A stretch of 64,000 nt of DNA from Syngnathus acus (Eukaryota > Chordata > Actinopteri > Syngnathiformes > Syngnathidae). A model generated the notes under the pieces. It was not told the DNA's origin and did not search any database. It saw nothing but the letters and a program-made list of their open reading frames with translations. Positions 30,528-42,197 of this stretch are shown one piece after another. Within the stretch, counting starts at the first letter, position 1; every line of letters begins with the position of its first letter. The translations under genes and the position numbers were made by a program. The DNA lies in contig NW_023590226.1 in the NCBI RefSeq assembly GCF_901709675.1, positions 124,001-188,000 on the forward strand. The letters are read 5' to 3'.

Positions 30528-33500
30528 ATGAAGATGAATAAAAAGCGAATTACCGATTTCTTTGGTGTACCTAAAGAAAAAAATTGTCAGGAAGAGGATG
30601 ATGCTTCTCGCTCTAGCTGTAGCATTGGTAGAGTTCCTGAAAGTCGACTCGGGAGCGACTCAGTCAGAGTCGAGCAGTGCCAGTGTCACAATCACTATCG
30701 AGAATGGTTCTGCATGCACGAGTGGCAGTGCAACGCCAACTGGTACAACTAGTGCTACTGCTGCTGATGAGACCGCTGGTTCTCCTGCTGCTCTTGATGG
30801 TGATCCTGCTCCTGATCGGCATGCAACTCTTACTCAGCAAAAAATGGGTAGGTTATATACTATATAGCCTGTGAGCATGGCCTAATTTAGTTGTTGAATA
30901 AAACTAATTTAATAATTAGTAGCCTAATTATTCAAATTATTATTAGCCTATATCAAATTATATTAGGCCTAATTTAGGCCTAATATTAATAAATTATTTG
31001 GGGCCTACTGGTTTAATAGATAAGTAATAAATTATTACTTCTACCTGTACCAGTACTATCATTCTGACTGCCAATGTATGTGCTTTTTGACTGGTTATAG
31101 ATGAGATTTTGTTTTTATCCTTTTTATTTTTTGCATATTCATTTTCATATCCAGCTTTAAATTTTTTAAAAGTAACTCCACATTCATATTTTATTTCATA
31201 GATATGATTAGAAATAACTACATCAGAAACTAATCTGGTTATTTGTTTTCTTTTGCCAGTAGCTGCGCCATCAGATATTTCATCTGCTCCAGAGAATGGA
31301 CCAGCACAGCCAAAACTGCAGAAGTTCCCAAGGACACTCTTCTCCAAAGAAGGAGCAAAGAGAAAGGACTACAGAGCCTTCAATCCTGCGTGGTACAAGT
31401 GTTATCCCTGGATAGAATACTCTGTGGAGGCCAACAAAATGTACTGTTTTCACTGCCGGGCACTGGACAAGCACAATCGCCAGGAGATTGAGGAAAACAG
31501 AAGATATGTGACTTACATTGTAAACACAATTGTGTTTCTTGGACGCCAAGGACTCGCTCTGAGAGGGTCTGACGAAAGCTCAGGTTCTTTTCAGAGGGGG
31601 AATTTTCTAGAGTTGGTCGATTACACTTCCAAGCTCAGTCCAGAGTTTGCTTCGCTCAAGAAGAAAATGAGACGCAATGCCACCTACCTCTCACCTGAGA
31701 TCCAGAATGAGCTCATCACACTGATAGGCAATCATCTCCTGGATGAAATCTCTGATGAACTAAGCAAAGTTAAATACTTCTGTCTGTCTGTCAGCAGATG
31801 AGACTAAAGACACATCGCACCAGGAGCAGCTTTGTGTCACACTACGCTACCTAAAGGATGGCAATGTGGTTGAACGGTTTGTGGGATTTCATCCTTTGGA
31901 GCAGCTGAATGCAAGATTCATGGCTGAGAAGATAACCAAAGTGGTCAGCAAAGTCGTTCCTATGGACAAATGCGTTGCCCAGGTCTATGATGGTGCTGCA
32001 GTGATGAAGGGACAAAAGAATGGAGTAAATGCTATCATCAGCCAGGACTATCCGAAGGCATTGTACTTGCACTGCCAGAGCCATGTGCTGAATTTGTGCT
32101 TGGTGGGCACGGTGTCTTCTGTTCAAGAAGCAGAAGGTTTCTTTTGTGTTTTGAAAACCTTATATGCATTTGTTACTTCATCTGCTGTCCATCCCAAGTT
32201 TGTTTCTGTGCAGGAGCAGATGAAATCTCCAAAAGAACAGGTGAAGCACCTTAAGTCATGGCCTGACACAAGGTGGTTTTGCAGAATTTCTGCAATTCGT
32301 GCTGTGCATGGCACTTATGCCTTCATTCTGGAGACATTGAATTGGTTTGCTGATGAAGAGGTGAATGCTGAGCGTCGTTTGAAGGCAACTGCCCTCAATA
32401 ATAATAATAATAATAATAATAAATTATATTTATAACGCACTTTATATTCGGGGGAATCTCAAAGTGCTACATGGCAGATAAAAAACTAGAAAACAAGGAC
32501 AAGTATAAAACAACTGGACGACAACCAAGATATGAGAGAAACTACGGAAATGCTAAGGTAAAGAGGTGAGTTTTAAGTCCAGTTTTGAAAGAGTCAGTGG
32601 ATTGGGGTGCTCTTAGGTGGTCGGGGAGGGAGTTCCACAGTGTAGGCTGTATGGCAGAAGGCCCGGTCGCCCATGGTGCGCAGCTTGGTTTTCGGATCCT
32701 CAGGCACCAGGTTGCTCATTTTGAATTTTTGTTGATGCTTCATGTAATGCTCAAACTCTTTTCCATTACTGAATCTTTGACATTGTGTTTGCAAGCCAAG
32801 TCTCTGCATGCAAAGGCAAGCATTGATCTCATTGAATCAACTATTGCAGAATTGGAGTTGTTATCTCAAGATGACTGGTTTGATGAAATTTTTGAGCAGT
32901 GTCTGACTCTAGCTGGAAAATATGAGTTCCCTGTCACTCTGAGGTCAGGAGAGAGAAGGAAGGCCAAGTTACCTGAGAAGTTCTCTGACTCTGTTGTCAC
33001 CCACAAGGTGCCTGATAGGAGAACTGATGCCATGTCTGCTCCTGATGCTAAAGTTCTTGCTAAGCGTGTTTGCTCAGATGTTGTGAGCATGATGGTGGGA
33101 GAAATGAAGTCCCGCTTCAGCAACAAAACCTTGCAATTCCTGAGGGGATTTGGAGCTCTAGAGCCCATGATCATGAGGGAAGGAGTGCTCATTGAGAATG
33201 ATCAGTTTCTGAATTCAGATGATCTCTTGGTCATAACTGAATTCTATGGGCTTTGTTCCCAGAGTGATTTCCTGGCTGAGGCAAGAGTTACACGCAGAGT
33301 CATCATGAAAAGATGGCATGAAGCTTCCAAGACTGAATTTTCAATTGACAGTGTGATGTCTATTAGCACTGATCTTGGCGAGATTTTTCCTTACATTCTT
33401 TCACTTTATGAACTTGCTTTGACAATTGGGTGCAGCAGTGCCTCTTGCGAGAGGTCTTTCTCTGCTATGAAGCGAGTAAAGAGCTACTTGAGGTCTTCAA

Positions 33501-33625
33501 TGACTGAAGAGAGGCTGCATGCTCTATCTGTCATCAACATTGAGAATCAGCTGCCTATTGATGCTAATGCAATTGTTTTGAAATTCGCAGCCAATGATGG
33601 AAACAGGCGACTCCTGTTGTATTAA
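30528..33625 (+). pseudogene. hAT transposase, TTF-type finger and DUF4371 family
   Basis: Exon 1 starts at 30528 with the KKRITDFF N-terminus, is frameshifted near 30610-30640, and ends at a GT donor near 30844. An acceptor (TTTTGCCAG) ends at 31258. Exon 2 has the TTF-type finger (YPWIEYS...MYCFHCRALD), then a frameshift near 31790, then the core (YDGAAVMKG; CQSHVLNLC). A 320-bp insertion lies at 32393-32713. The last part (33370-33530) is the hAT dimerisation domain (CSSASCERSFSAMKRVKSY), and the stop is at 33623. It has at least three lesions, so it cannot move itself. Confidence 0.87.
32393..32713 (+). mobile_element. SINE-like repeat inside hAT coding region
   Basis: Starts with (AAT)n, then TATTTATAACGCACTTTATATTC..., GTGCTCTTAGGTGGTCGGGGAGGGAG and GCCCGGTCGCCCATGGTGCG. 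It interrupts the transposase between KATAL and HFEFLLML. It begins like the insertion at 48407. Confidence 0.75.
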
Positions 33626-34256
33626 GCTTTACAGTTAAATATGATACAGTTGCTTTCTTCTACAGTTCCATTCTGTTTTTTATTTCGTGGTATTCTTGTA
33701 ACTTTTTCTTATAGCAAGTTCTATTCTGTTCAGGTGTTTTTCATGTTTTCTGTTCCTTTACAAAAAGTTATTGGTATAGCTTGATTTTTATTAGCATGAC
33801 TTGACTGAATTCAGAAACTGATCATTCTAATCAGCACTCCTTCCCTCATAGTAGTGACTGTGTTTTCTTAGCATGTATATTACTAAATCAACCCAAGGTG
33901 GACTATATTTTTGGCTCATATATTTTTCATATTCATTATAGCAGTGTATTTGTTATTCATTGTAGTTATTGAAGTAAAATACTGAATCTCAGTTATGAAT
34001 CTCTCTTATGTTGCCTGGATTTCATTATGCTATACCACTCCCAATATGAATGGATATTGTAACTGCTGATCTATGTTTAATAAACAAGGTTGTACTTCTA
34101 AGAAATTCCAAGTTATTACTGATTACTGAGTTGATTTATTACCCTGGAACTATATGTTAAAAATATAAGGTTTTTTTACATTGAAACATCTGGTTGTGGG
34201 GCCTGTGGGCGCGCGCCCCTACTGGAAAAATTCCTGGCTACGCCACTGGGTACGGG

Positions 34257-34290
34257 GGTTTGAGACTTGTAAAATAATGTCTGATGGTAC
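34257..34290 (-). pseudogene. PIF1-like helicase fragment, upstream piece
   Basis: About eleven codons (FTSLKPPY) that continue the helicase frame across the hAT insertion. The frame is cut on its other side by the LTR-like fragment. Confidence 0.65.
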
Positions 34291-34640
34291 TTAAACCTGA
34301 CACAAAGATTGACATAGGGGTGACCTGTTTTGGGCCTAGTAAAGGTTACCTAGAAGTTAGTTCCTTTAAATTAACTTTTGTTAAACTGGTAAAAGGGGGG
34401 TGACTGGTTGATCTCGTCAACCTCTATTGCAGTTCCAGACTTTCACCAGAAGATGGTGCCAAAGTCAAATTTATCAGACATAGTAAATTAATAGTTTGAG
34501 TTATTGACTAAATGAACATGTTCTGAGTGACACAGCAACACACAATTTTGGATTATTTAATATTATTTTGTTTTGCTATAATATACTTTGAAACAGTTTG
34601 AGTATTTTAATCTGCTAACGAGGAGAACCCATGATCATAG
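34290..34640 (+). mobile_element. LTR fragment related to the 56.8-58.3 kb LTR
   Basis: Shares GACATAGGGGTGACCTG, ACACAATTTTGGA and AGGAGAACCCAT-like blocks in the same order with 56874-57060. It also shares a TTTCACCAGAAGATGG motif with U3 of the ERV LTR. Only the U3 start is present. Confidence 0.6.
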
Positions 34641-34644
34641 TTAT

Positions 34645-35040
34645 GGTCAGGGACGTGCGGTCAGAGGAGGCAAGGCACGCCTCCCCTGCCGTCATGAAAA
34701 TGGGAAAAACAAATTCAATTGTTCTTATTATAAAGTCATTTTCCTTTTAATTTCAATAATTTTGTATCATTTTGAACCAAAATCGCTGCATTTTTATAGT
34801 TATTTTAAAACCGAAGACGATTTGCTCGGAGGACCCAACGTCCTGTCGCCTCCTCTGAGGATTGCGTAATTACACGGCTGCCTATGTTGACAGGCAATGC
34901 GGTTAGACAGAACTGCTCTCTGTCTTCATGTCGCTGTTTAAGTGTTCAAACACTGTGGCTATATTAATTAATTTTCGTAGTTAGGATGGTTTATATAATA
35001 TCTTGTGTTGTCATCTGTCTGTAACGTCGTGTTTCTTTAG
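34645..35040 (+). repeat. Possible hAT MITE end, otherwise nothing
   Basis: TCAGGGACGTGCGGTCAGAGG at 34648 looks like a DNA-transposon terminus. The matching end was not found. Confidence 0.4.
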
Positions 35041-35042
35041 AT

Positions 35043-36220
35043 CAGGGGTCACCAAACTTTCTTAAACCGAGAGCTACTTCCTGGGTACTGATTGAGGCAA
35101 AGGGCTACCAGTTTGACACACACTTCTAAAATAGCCAATTTGCTCAATTTGGCTTTCACTATGTGTTTTTATTGTCATTTCCAGTTCACATGTAAGTGTG
35201 ATTTTAACAAGAATAGCAAAAATACAGTCAAACCTTGGTTTTTGACCACAATCCGTTCCAGAAGGCGGTTCGAGAAGCGAATCGGTTGAATTCCGAATCT
35301 ATATTTCCCATTACAAATAATGGATTTTTTTAATCCGTTTCAAGACAAAAAAACCCCGCCTTTTCTAAGCATTTTTTTCATTTGCGCATATTTGGTGATA
35401 GCGCAACTGCAGCGCACCGCCGAACGCGCAACCGTAGCGCGTCGCCCACTGCGCAACTGCACCGCGCTGGTCGCATTATTGTGACAGAGCCGTCGCTGAA
35501 ATTTAGAAAATAATTTTAAAGTCCTGATGTACTTTCCAAAATTTAAGTAGACCCAAGTGCGCAGGGAGCTTAATTTTGTCCGATCGCGCAACTGCAGCGC
35601 ACCGCCGAACGTGCTACCGTAGCACGTCGCCTACCGCGCAACTGCACTGCGCTGGTCGCATTGTTGTGACAGAGCCGTCGCTGAAATTTAGAAAATATTT
35701 TTAAAATCCTGATATACTTTCCAAAATTTAAGTGGACAACAGTGCACAGGGAGCTTAATTTGGTCCGACCGCGCAACCGCAGCGCGCCGGGCGCTCACTG
35801 TCGCATTGCTTTAAGTGCGTCTTTGTGTTTTAGGATGGCTTTACTGCTCCCACTTGCTTTCTTTGGCGGCATGATTAGGGGTTGATACAATCCTCAAAGT
35901 AACGAAAATACAATAACAAGGGAGTCAGTCGGCATCCGGGCCGCGCGGTCGGGTTTTCTCGGGTCCTCCCGGCTCATCTCGCGAGGTTCGACCTCCGAAT
36001 TTTGTTCGACAACCGAAGCAAAAAATCTTGAATTTTTTGTTCGAATTCCGATTTGTTCGAGAACCGGGACGTTCGAAAACCGAGGTTTGACTGTAAAATA
36101 AATAAATGCAGCTCACTGACGAGTGCCGCGATATGAGCTAATTTTAGAACAGTCCTGCGGGCGACTCATGCGGTCCTCACGGGCGACCTGGTGCCCGCGG
36201 GCACCGTGTTGGTGACCCCA
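35043..36220. mobile_element. hAT MITE carrying a nested Tigger-like MITE
   Basis: The outer element has CAGGGGTCACCAAAC at the left and GTTGGTGACCCC at the right. It is split by the Tigger-like element at 35225-36093. Confidence 0.72.
35225..36093. mobile_element. Tigger/pogo-like MITE, copy 1
   Basis: TA duplication (35223-35224, 36094-36095) with inverted ends CAGTCAAACC/GGTTTGACTG. Inside are tandem ~175-bp units with GCGCAACTGCAGCGCACCG. One strand keeps the start of a pogo-type transposase in other copies. Confidence 0.85.
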
Positions 36221-36221
36221 G

Positions 36222-36483
36222 CCATGAAGGCTATTTTGTGTGTTTTGGGGTGTTCTTTGGTATTGAGGGGGGCTGGTTGGCCGCGTTTACTTTTTTCCTT
36301 TTTCTTGTTGCTTTGCTTTGATGGCTTTTAACTTTCACACTTAAAGGCTTTTTTTGTGCCGCCGTTGTGTGGCAGCCTTATAGGAGCCTATTGAGTTGCT
36401 TTCATGTCATGTGTGTGTCTTTTATATATCTTTTATATGGTATGAATAATGCTGGGGCCTGAATTTCCCCACCCTTGGGATTA
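36222..36483 (+). mobile_element. Fragment of (CAAT)n-tailed repeat S2
   Basis: Matches 42700-42960: GAGGCTATTTTGTGTGTTT to GGGGCCTGAATTTCCCCAC. It has no CAAT tail. Confidence 0.82.
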
Positions 36484-36969
36484 AAGGGAAATGTGCTTTC
36501 GCCAGTTTGCAAACATATTTTATTAAGGCGGCGCTAGACTTATAATCATATCAATATAATTTTCAGTAGTAATGTACTCGTGTGGTCACATAATAAGTGG
36601 AAAGGAATGTGCAGGCAACTGCATGAACTTATTTTCTACAAAGTATTGTGGAACAGGATGTCCAGACAGGGAGGACATCTTACAAGGACATCTCGAGAGG
36701 AACGCGAATAACAACTCGTCTTGGTGGTCCAGACCCAACCGCCCACAACTGAGACCAGACACCTGCGCTGAGCAGCGGAAAAACACCCAAACGAGGAGGA
36801 GATGACCATCGACTAATCACCACACAATATTTTGCATGCTTGAATATTCATATTGTGTTTCCTTAAAACTGGGCAACCCGGAAGAATGTATTGTCTTTGA
36901 TGGTCACGAAGGCACAAGAGTTTTTTGGTGTTAAGGACCCGAGACCCAGGCGCCTGTATTGAAAAAAAA

Positions 36970-37269
36970 AGATTAAAGTCCCAATGATCGTCACACACAC
37001 ACCTGGGTGTGGTGAAATTTGTCCTCTGCATTTAACCCATCCCCGTGTGATTTTAATCCATCCCCTGGGGGAGAGGGGAGCAGTGAGCAGCAGCGGTGCC
37101 GCGCTCGGGAATCAGTTGGTGATCTAACCCCCCAATTCCAACCCTTAATGCTGAGTGCCAAGCAGGGAGGCAATGGGTCCCATTTTTATAGTCTTTGGTA
37201 TGACCCGGCCGGGGTTTGAACCCACAACCTTCCAGTCTCAGGGCGGACACTCTACCACTAGGCCACTGA
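36970..37269 (-). mobile_element. tRNA-derived SINE S1
   Basis: A full ~300-bp copy. The tRNA-like head reads GTGGCCTAGTGGTAGAGTG with B box GGTTCAAACCC; the 3' end is GATCATTGGGACTTTAAT. Other copies are at 43.4 and 61.6 kb, with a partial at 23.3 kb. Confidence 0.88.
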
Positions 37270-37465
37270 GTATTAGCTTGCTTTGTCAGGATTAAACAAT
37301 TGGTAAATTCGGCCTAATTGATTTATTGGTCTTCTCTTTGACAGAACAAACTCGCAAAATTGTTAGGTGTACCGGTGTGTGGATTAGGACATAACGACTC
37401 ATGTGTTAAGTGTTGATCGTAATTTGGAGTCAGATCAATAGCTAAAATCCGTAGCCTAACAGGAT

Positions 37466-37474
37466 CAATAAAGT

Positions 37475-37533
<59 letters not shown>
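37466..37533 (+). repeat. (CAAT)n tail
   Basis: A near-perfect tetranucleotide array after GGATCAATAAAGTTT, the 3' end of repeat S2. Confidence 0.92.
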
Positions 37534-37535
<2 letters not shown>

Positions 37536-37846
37536 CTATATACCAAATAACTAACATAAATGCCAAATTTATCGGACCATCCGTGTCACTCCAAATTATT
37601 AAATTCATTGAAATCGTCATCCTCTGTGTCACGTGCGTTCGCGTCGCGCCGGAAGTGACGTCATGCAGCCTGATAACTGGCCCAAAAACCAACCTTCTGA
37701 GGATGCAGCCTGTGAATTTGGTCACAGCTAGTGACGCCTTTTTTGCATCAGTTCTCTTGCTAGCAATGAGGCTTCAACACCTACCGCTAATCAAAAATTC
37801 AAACACAGTACTATCAAGCAAGGTTAGCAGATGTAGCTGTCTGTCA

Positions 37847-37918
37847 GACCCTAGTGGGAATTTAACTCACACCCTCTGATTTATAATTCTAGTGCTCTTA
37901 TCACTAAGCTACGTGGCC
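37847..37918 (-). pseudogene. tRNA-Thr-like pseudogene
   Basis: 72 nt. The D arm and acceptor 5' half are clear (GGCCACGTAGCTTAGTG). The anticodon stem has mismatches, the anticodon reads TAT, and the T loop lacks TTC. Confidence 0.68.
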
Positions 37919-38185
37919 TTGCTTGGCAAAACTGTGTCAACCTTTTAGAAGATGAACCAAAAGAAACTCTTGAAAATGTACTTTAACCAGGACTCTAGGC
38001 CAGTGATTTTCAACCAGTGTGCACACATTTGTGTGCCATGAGAAACTATAAAATTTCCCTTCACGTCCCCAAAGAGTACAACAACTCATCACACAACTGC
38101 TCGTCACCAGTACCATGGACAAGATACGTGTACACCCTCAACTATTATAAATTCAACTTGCACAGCAAACATTAAGTATGTTATT

Positions 38186-38259
38186 AGGGTTCAGTGAGGA
38201 AAGAAACTCAAAACCCCTTGGTGACTAGACCAGTACCCTAACTACTGAGCTACAAGGCC
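38186..38259 (-). pseudogene. tRNA-Thr pseudogene
   Basis: A diverged copy of the tRNA-Thr at 40386. The anticodon loop and T stem are mutated beyond pairing. Confidence 0.72.
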
Positions 38260-38569
38260 TGCTCTATGGCTGTTACTAATAAACTATAAACTATTCATGT
38301 ACAATATTGCGAAATTTAATCAGATTGTGTCACAAATCAACAGGCACGTTTAACTACCATGCAACTAATTTGCGAGCAATCAAAGCAAGATACCTGAGCC
38401 AAGTTTGAGAACCAGTTAGTGTGCTCGAACCTCATAGCTGGTTGAAGCGCTGGTCTTGGAAAGCAGGATCGAGTCCTGATTTTGATTCTCCTTTATGTAC
38501 AAGTTTGAATGTGACAACAGCCGGGAACAGCCATGCCTAACGAGCAAAAGGACAAGGTGTGTCCTTTCA

Positions 38570-38755
38570 TCAAAAAAGATGTGGCCAAAGAGTCTGTCAG
38601 AAGGGACATTTAAAAACACATGCAAGAACACACACAGGTGAGAAATGTTTTTCCTGCTCAGTTTGTGGCCAAAGAACAGTCACTTAAAAATAAACACAAG
38701 AACACACACAGGTGAGAAATCTTAGTCCTTCTCAGTTCCTGGCCCAAGATTGTTA
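38570..38755 (+). pseudogene. C2H2 zinc-finger fragment
   Basis: Pieces of two or three Kruppel-type fingers ([22 protein letters not shown] pattern) with deletions and frameshifts. It follows the first tRNA-Thr cassette, as the larger zinc-finger gene follows the second. Confidence 0.75.
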
Positions 38756-38769
38756 GGGTTGACAAATTA

Positions 38770-39592
38770 CAGTGGAGCCTCGGTTTTCAAACGTCCCGGT
38801 TCTCGAACAAATCAGTATTCGAACAAAAAATTCGAGATTTTTTTGCTTCGGATGTCGAACGAAATTCGGTTGTCGAACCTCGCGAGATGAGCCGAGAAGA
38901 CCCGCATGCCAACTGACTCCGTTCGTTATTACATTCTCGTTACTCTGAGGATTGCATCAACTCTAATCATGCCTCCAAAGGAAGCAAGTGGGAGCAGTAA
39001 AGCCATCCTAAAACACAAAGACGCTACTAAAGCAATGCGACAGTGAGCGCCCGGCGCGCTGCGGTTGCCCGATCGGACAAAATTAAGCTCCCTGCGCACT
39101 GAGGTCCACTTAAATTTTGGAAAGTCCATTAGGACTTTAAAAATATTTTCTAAGTTTTAGCGACGGCTCTGTCGCAATAATGCAACCAGCGCGGTGCAGT
39201 TGCGCGGTCGGCGGCGCGCTACGGTTCCGTGTTTGGCGGTGCGCTGCAGTTGCGCGATCGGACAAAATTAAGCTCCCTGCGCACTGAGGTCCACTTAAAT
39301 TTTGGAAAATACATCAGGACTTTAAAAATATTTTCTAAATTTCAGCGACGGCTCTGTCACAATAATGCGACCAGCACGGTGCAGTTGAGCGTTCGGCGCT
39401 GCGCTGCAGTTGCGCAATTGGACAAAAATGCGCAAATGGAAAAAATGGTTAAAAAAGGCGTTTTTTTTTGCTTGGAATGGATACATTTTTTTTCCATTAT
39501 TTGTAAAGGGAAAACATTATTCGGAATTCGAACGATTCACTTCTGGAACAGCCTTCTTGAACGGATTGTGGTCGAAAACCGAGGCTCCACTG
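38770..39592. mobile_element. Tigger/pogo-like MITE, copy 2
   Basis: Ends are CAGTGGAGCCTCGGTTTTC and its complement. At about 38967 it keeps an ATG and the first codons of a pogo-type transposase (MPPKEASGSSKAI), followed by decay. Confidence 0.87.
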
Positions 39593-39820
39593 TTCTTGAT
39601 TGTATGATTATGTTGGAATGTAGACTATATTGATTAACCAGTTGCTGAGGGGAACAAACTCCCCCTCCTGCCCTGTTTTCTCTCAATAAATATGTCCTTA
39701 TATGTTCAGAGTTTCTGAATAGATATTTGAAAGAGTAATATGGGAAATGACTTTAAAATATATGTAGTCTCCGCTCAGCATCCATCGCCATTTAAAGAAT
39801 GCCAGTTTCAAGGCTGAATT
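39593..39820 (+). repeat. LTR fragment, otherwise nothing
   Basis: TTGTATGATTATGTTGGAATGTAGAC and CCTGTTTTCTCTCAATAAATATG resemble the solo LTR family at 26.0 and 54.0 kb. Confidence 0.55.
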
Positions 39821-40051
39821 CGTGTGTCACATGACGTGCGTTCGCGTCGCACCGGAAGTCATGTCATGCAGCCTGATAATTGGCAAAAAAAAGACTTTCT
39901 GAGGATGCAGCTTGTGAATTTAGACACAGCGAGTGAATCTTTTTTTGCAAGACCAGTTCTCTTGCTAGCAATGAGGCTTTAACACCTACCGCTAATCAAA
40001 AATTCAAACACACTACAACCAAGCAGGGTTAACAGATGTAGCTGTCTGTCA

Positions 40052-40123
40052 GACCCTAGTGGGAATTTAACTCACATCCTCTGAGTTACAATTCTAGTGC
40101 TCTTATGACTGAGCTACGCGGCC
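40052..40123 (-). pseudogene. tRNA-Thr(TGT)-like, degenerate
   Basis: 72 nt with anticodon TGT in a seven-base loop. Two acceptor mismatches and an abnormal T loop (TTAAATT) argue against function. Confidence 0.65.
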
Positions 40124-40385
40124 TTGCTTGGCAAAACTGTGTCAACCTTTTAGAAGATTGACCAAGAGAAACGCTTGAAAATGTAGTCTAAACAGGACTG
40201 TAAGCCAGTGATTCTCATCCAGTGTGGACACATTTGTGTGCCGTGAGAAATTATAAAATTTCCCTCAAAGACAATAACAACTCATCACACAACTGCTGGT
40301 CACCAGTACCATGGACAAGATATGTGGAATTACACCCTCAACTCTTATAAATCGAGCTTGCGCAGTAAATGCTTAGTATACAATC

Positions 40386-40458
40386 AGGCCTCAGTGAGAA
40401 TTGAACTCACGACCCCTGGTTTACAAGACCAGTGCTCTAACCACTGAGCTACAAGGCC
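40386..40458 (-). tRNA. tRNA-Thr (TGT)
   Basis: 73 nt with discriminator. The cloverleaf is complete: acceptor GGCCTTG/TGAGGCC (with G-U pairs), anticodon stem CTGGT/ACCAG around CTTGTAA, T stem GTGAG/CTCAC with TTCAATT loop. Close to the vertebrate tRNA-Thr-TGT pattern. Confidence 0.85.
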
Positions 40459-40734
40459 TGTTCTACTGTGAAACTATAAACTATTCAACTACAATATTAC
40501 AAAGTGGAAATCAGGATGTCACCACGTTTGCCTCCCATGCTACTATTCTGCGAGCAAGCAAGGCTAGATAGCTTGGCCAAGTTTGAGAATCAGTTAGCGT
40601 GCCCGAACCTCTGGTTGAAGCTGGTGGTTGAAGCTGGTGGTTGAAGCGCTGGTTTTTATGTACAAGTTTGAATGTGACAACAGCCAGGAACAGCCATGAT
40701 TAATGAGAAACAGGAGGCCGAGCCAGAGCAACTT

Positions 40735-42164
40735 TGATAAAAGAGGAGGGGAAAGAGAAGGAAGAAGAGGATATCTACAGTATGCCCTCAACTTGTCTCT
40801 CGTTGAAAAGTATAGATGAGGGTCAACGTGAGGTGAGCAAAGGGGCGGAGCCTGCAAGAAGCAGCTCTCGTCAACACATGACAACAGAAGATAATGGAGC
40901 CCACCGTGGAGAATCGCAAGCAGACGACCTCTTAGCTCCAACATCAGATTGTGATGACATGTTGTCACATGCTTCTGACGCTGCAGATGATGAGTCAGAA
41001 GTTGATATTTTATACCAAACACTGGAAATGTTCTCAGTGTTGGAAAATGTTTGCTCATAAGAGGAGTTTGAAACTACACCTAAGAATACACACAGGAGGG
41101 AAACATTTTTCCAAAGATTCTCTCAGAAGAGGCACTTAACAAGTCACATGAGAACCCAGACTGGGGAGAAACGTTTTTCCTGCTCAGTTTGTGGCCAAAA
41201 ATTCTTTCAGAAGGGTGACTTGCAAACACACACAAGAACCCACACCAGTGAGATATCTTTTTCCAGATCACTTTGTGGCCAAAGATTCTCTCAGAAGGTA
41301 AACTTAAAAATACTACATGCAAGAACACACTCAGGTGAAAAATATTTTTCCTGCTCAGTTTGTAGCCAAAGATTCTCGCAGAACAGTCACCTAAAAATAA
41401 TGACAAGAACACACACGGTTGAGAAACCTTTTTCCTGCCCAGTTCCTGGCCAAATATTCTCACAGAAGGGTGACTTAAAAACACACACAAATACCCCCAC
41501 CCATGAGAAACCTTTTTCCTGCTCAGTTTGTGGCCAAAGATTCTCTCAGACGGGACACTTAAAAACACATTCAAGGGCACACACAGGAGAGGAACCATTT
41601 TCCTGCTCAGTTTGTGGCCAAAGATTCTCTCAGAAGGTAAACTTAAAAACACACGGAAGAACACACACAGGTGAAAAACATTTTTCCTGCTCAGCTTGTG
41701 GCCAAAGATTCTCAGAGAAAGGAAGCTTGAAAAGACACACAAGAACCCACACTGGTGAGAACCCGCTTTTCCTGCTCAGTTTGTGGCCAAAGATTCTCTC
41801 AGAAGGTAAATTTAAAAACACATGCAAGAACACACACAGCTGAAAACCCTTTTTCTTACTCAGTTTGTGGCCGAAGATTGTCAGAAAAGGGAAACTTAAA
41901 AAGACACACAAGAACCCACACTGGTGAGAAAACCCTTTTTCTTGCTCAGTTTGTGGTCAAAGATTTTCAGAGAAGGGACAGTTCAAAACACATACAAGAA
42001 CACACACAGGTGAGAACCCTTTTTCCTGTTTAGTTTGTGGCCAAATATTCTCTCAGAAAGTAAACTTAAAATCAAATGCAAGAACACACACTGGTGAAAA
42101 ACCTGTCTCCTACTCACTTTGTGGCCAAAGATTCTCTCTGAAGAGAAACTTCAAAATCCACTAA
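40735..42164 (+). pseudogene. C2H2 zinc-finger gene, frameshifted
   Basis: A fish-type multi-finger gene. An acidic N-terminal region (40794-41030, with DDLLAPTSDCDDM and DESEVD) precedes a first finger around 41030-41090. About ten Kruppel fingers follow to the terminal stop at 42162, most with [13 protein letters not shown] and a TGEKPF-type linker. Frames change near 41020, 41100, 41755 (an extra base in ACCCGCTTTT) and 41935. Some fingers lack a Cys or His (VPGQ, YSVCGRRLS). The 3' part lies in the left arm of the inverted duplication. DNA binding is the family role; this copy looks dead. Confidence 0.8.
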
Positions 42165-42197
42165 TTGTCGGACACCACGAGCGGTTACCTAATATGC

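Larger units (their letters stand above)
30279..34248 (+). mobile_element. hAT transposon (ZMYM/TTF type) with perfect 8-bp TSD
   Basis: 3,970 bp. The terminal inverted repeats are CAGTGGCGTAGCCA and its complement. GGTACGGG is duplicated at 30271-30278 and 34249-34256. It holds a broken transposase gene and a later SINE-like insertion. It sits inside the PIF1-like frame on the other strand. Confidence 0.95.

Noticed and set aside
36970-37269. SINE S1 heads and the SINE head at 19.3 kb as tRNA genes
   Set aside because: They have B boxes but lack a closing acceptor stem and continue into SINE bodies.
37466-37533. (CAAT)n arrays as a CRISPR-like array
   Set aside because: Simple tetranucleotide tails of a retroposon, without spacers.
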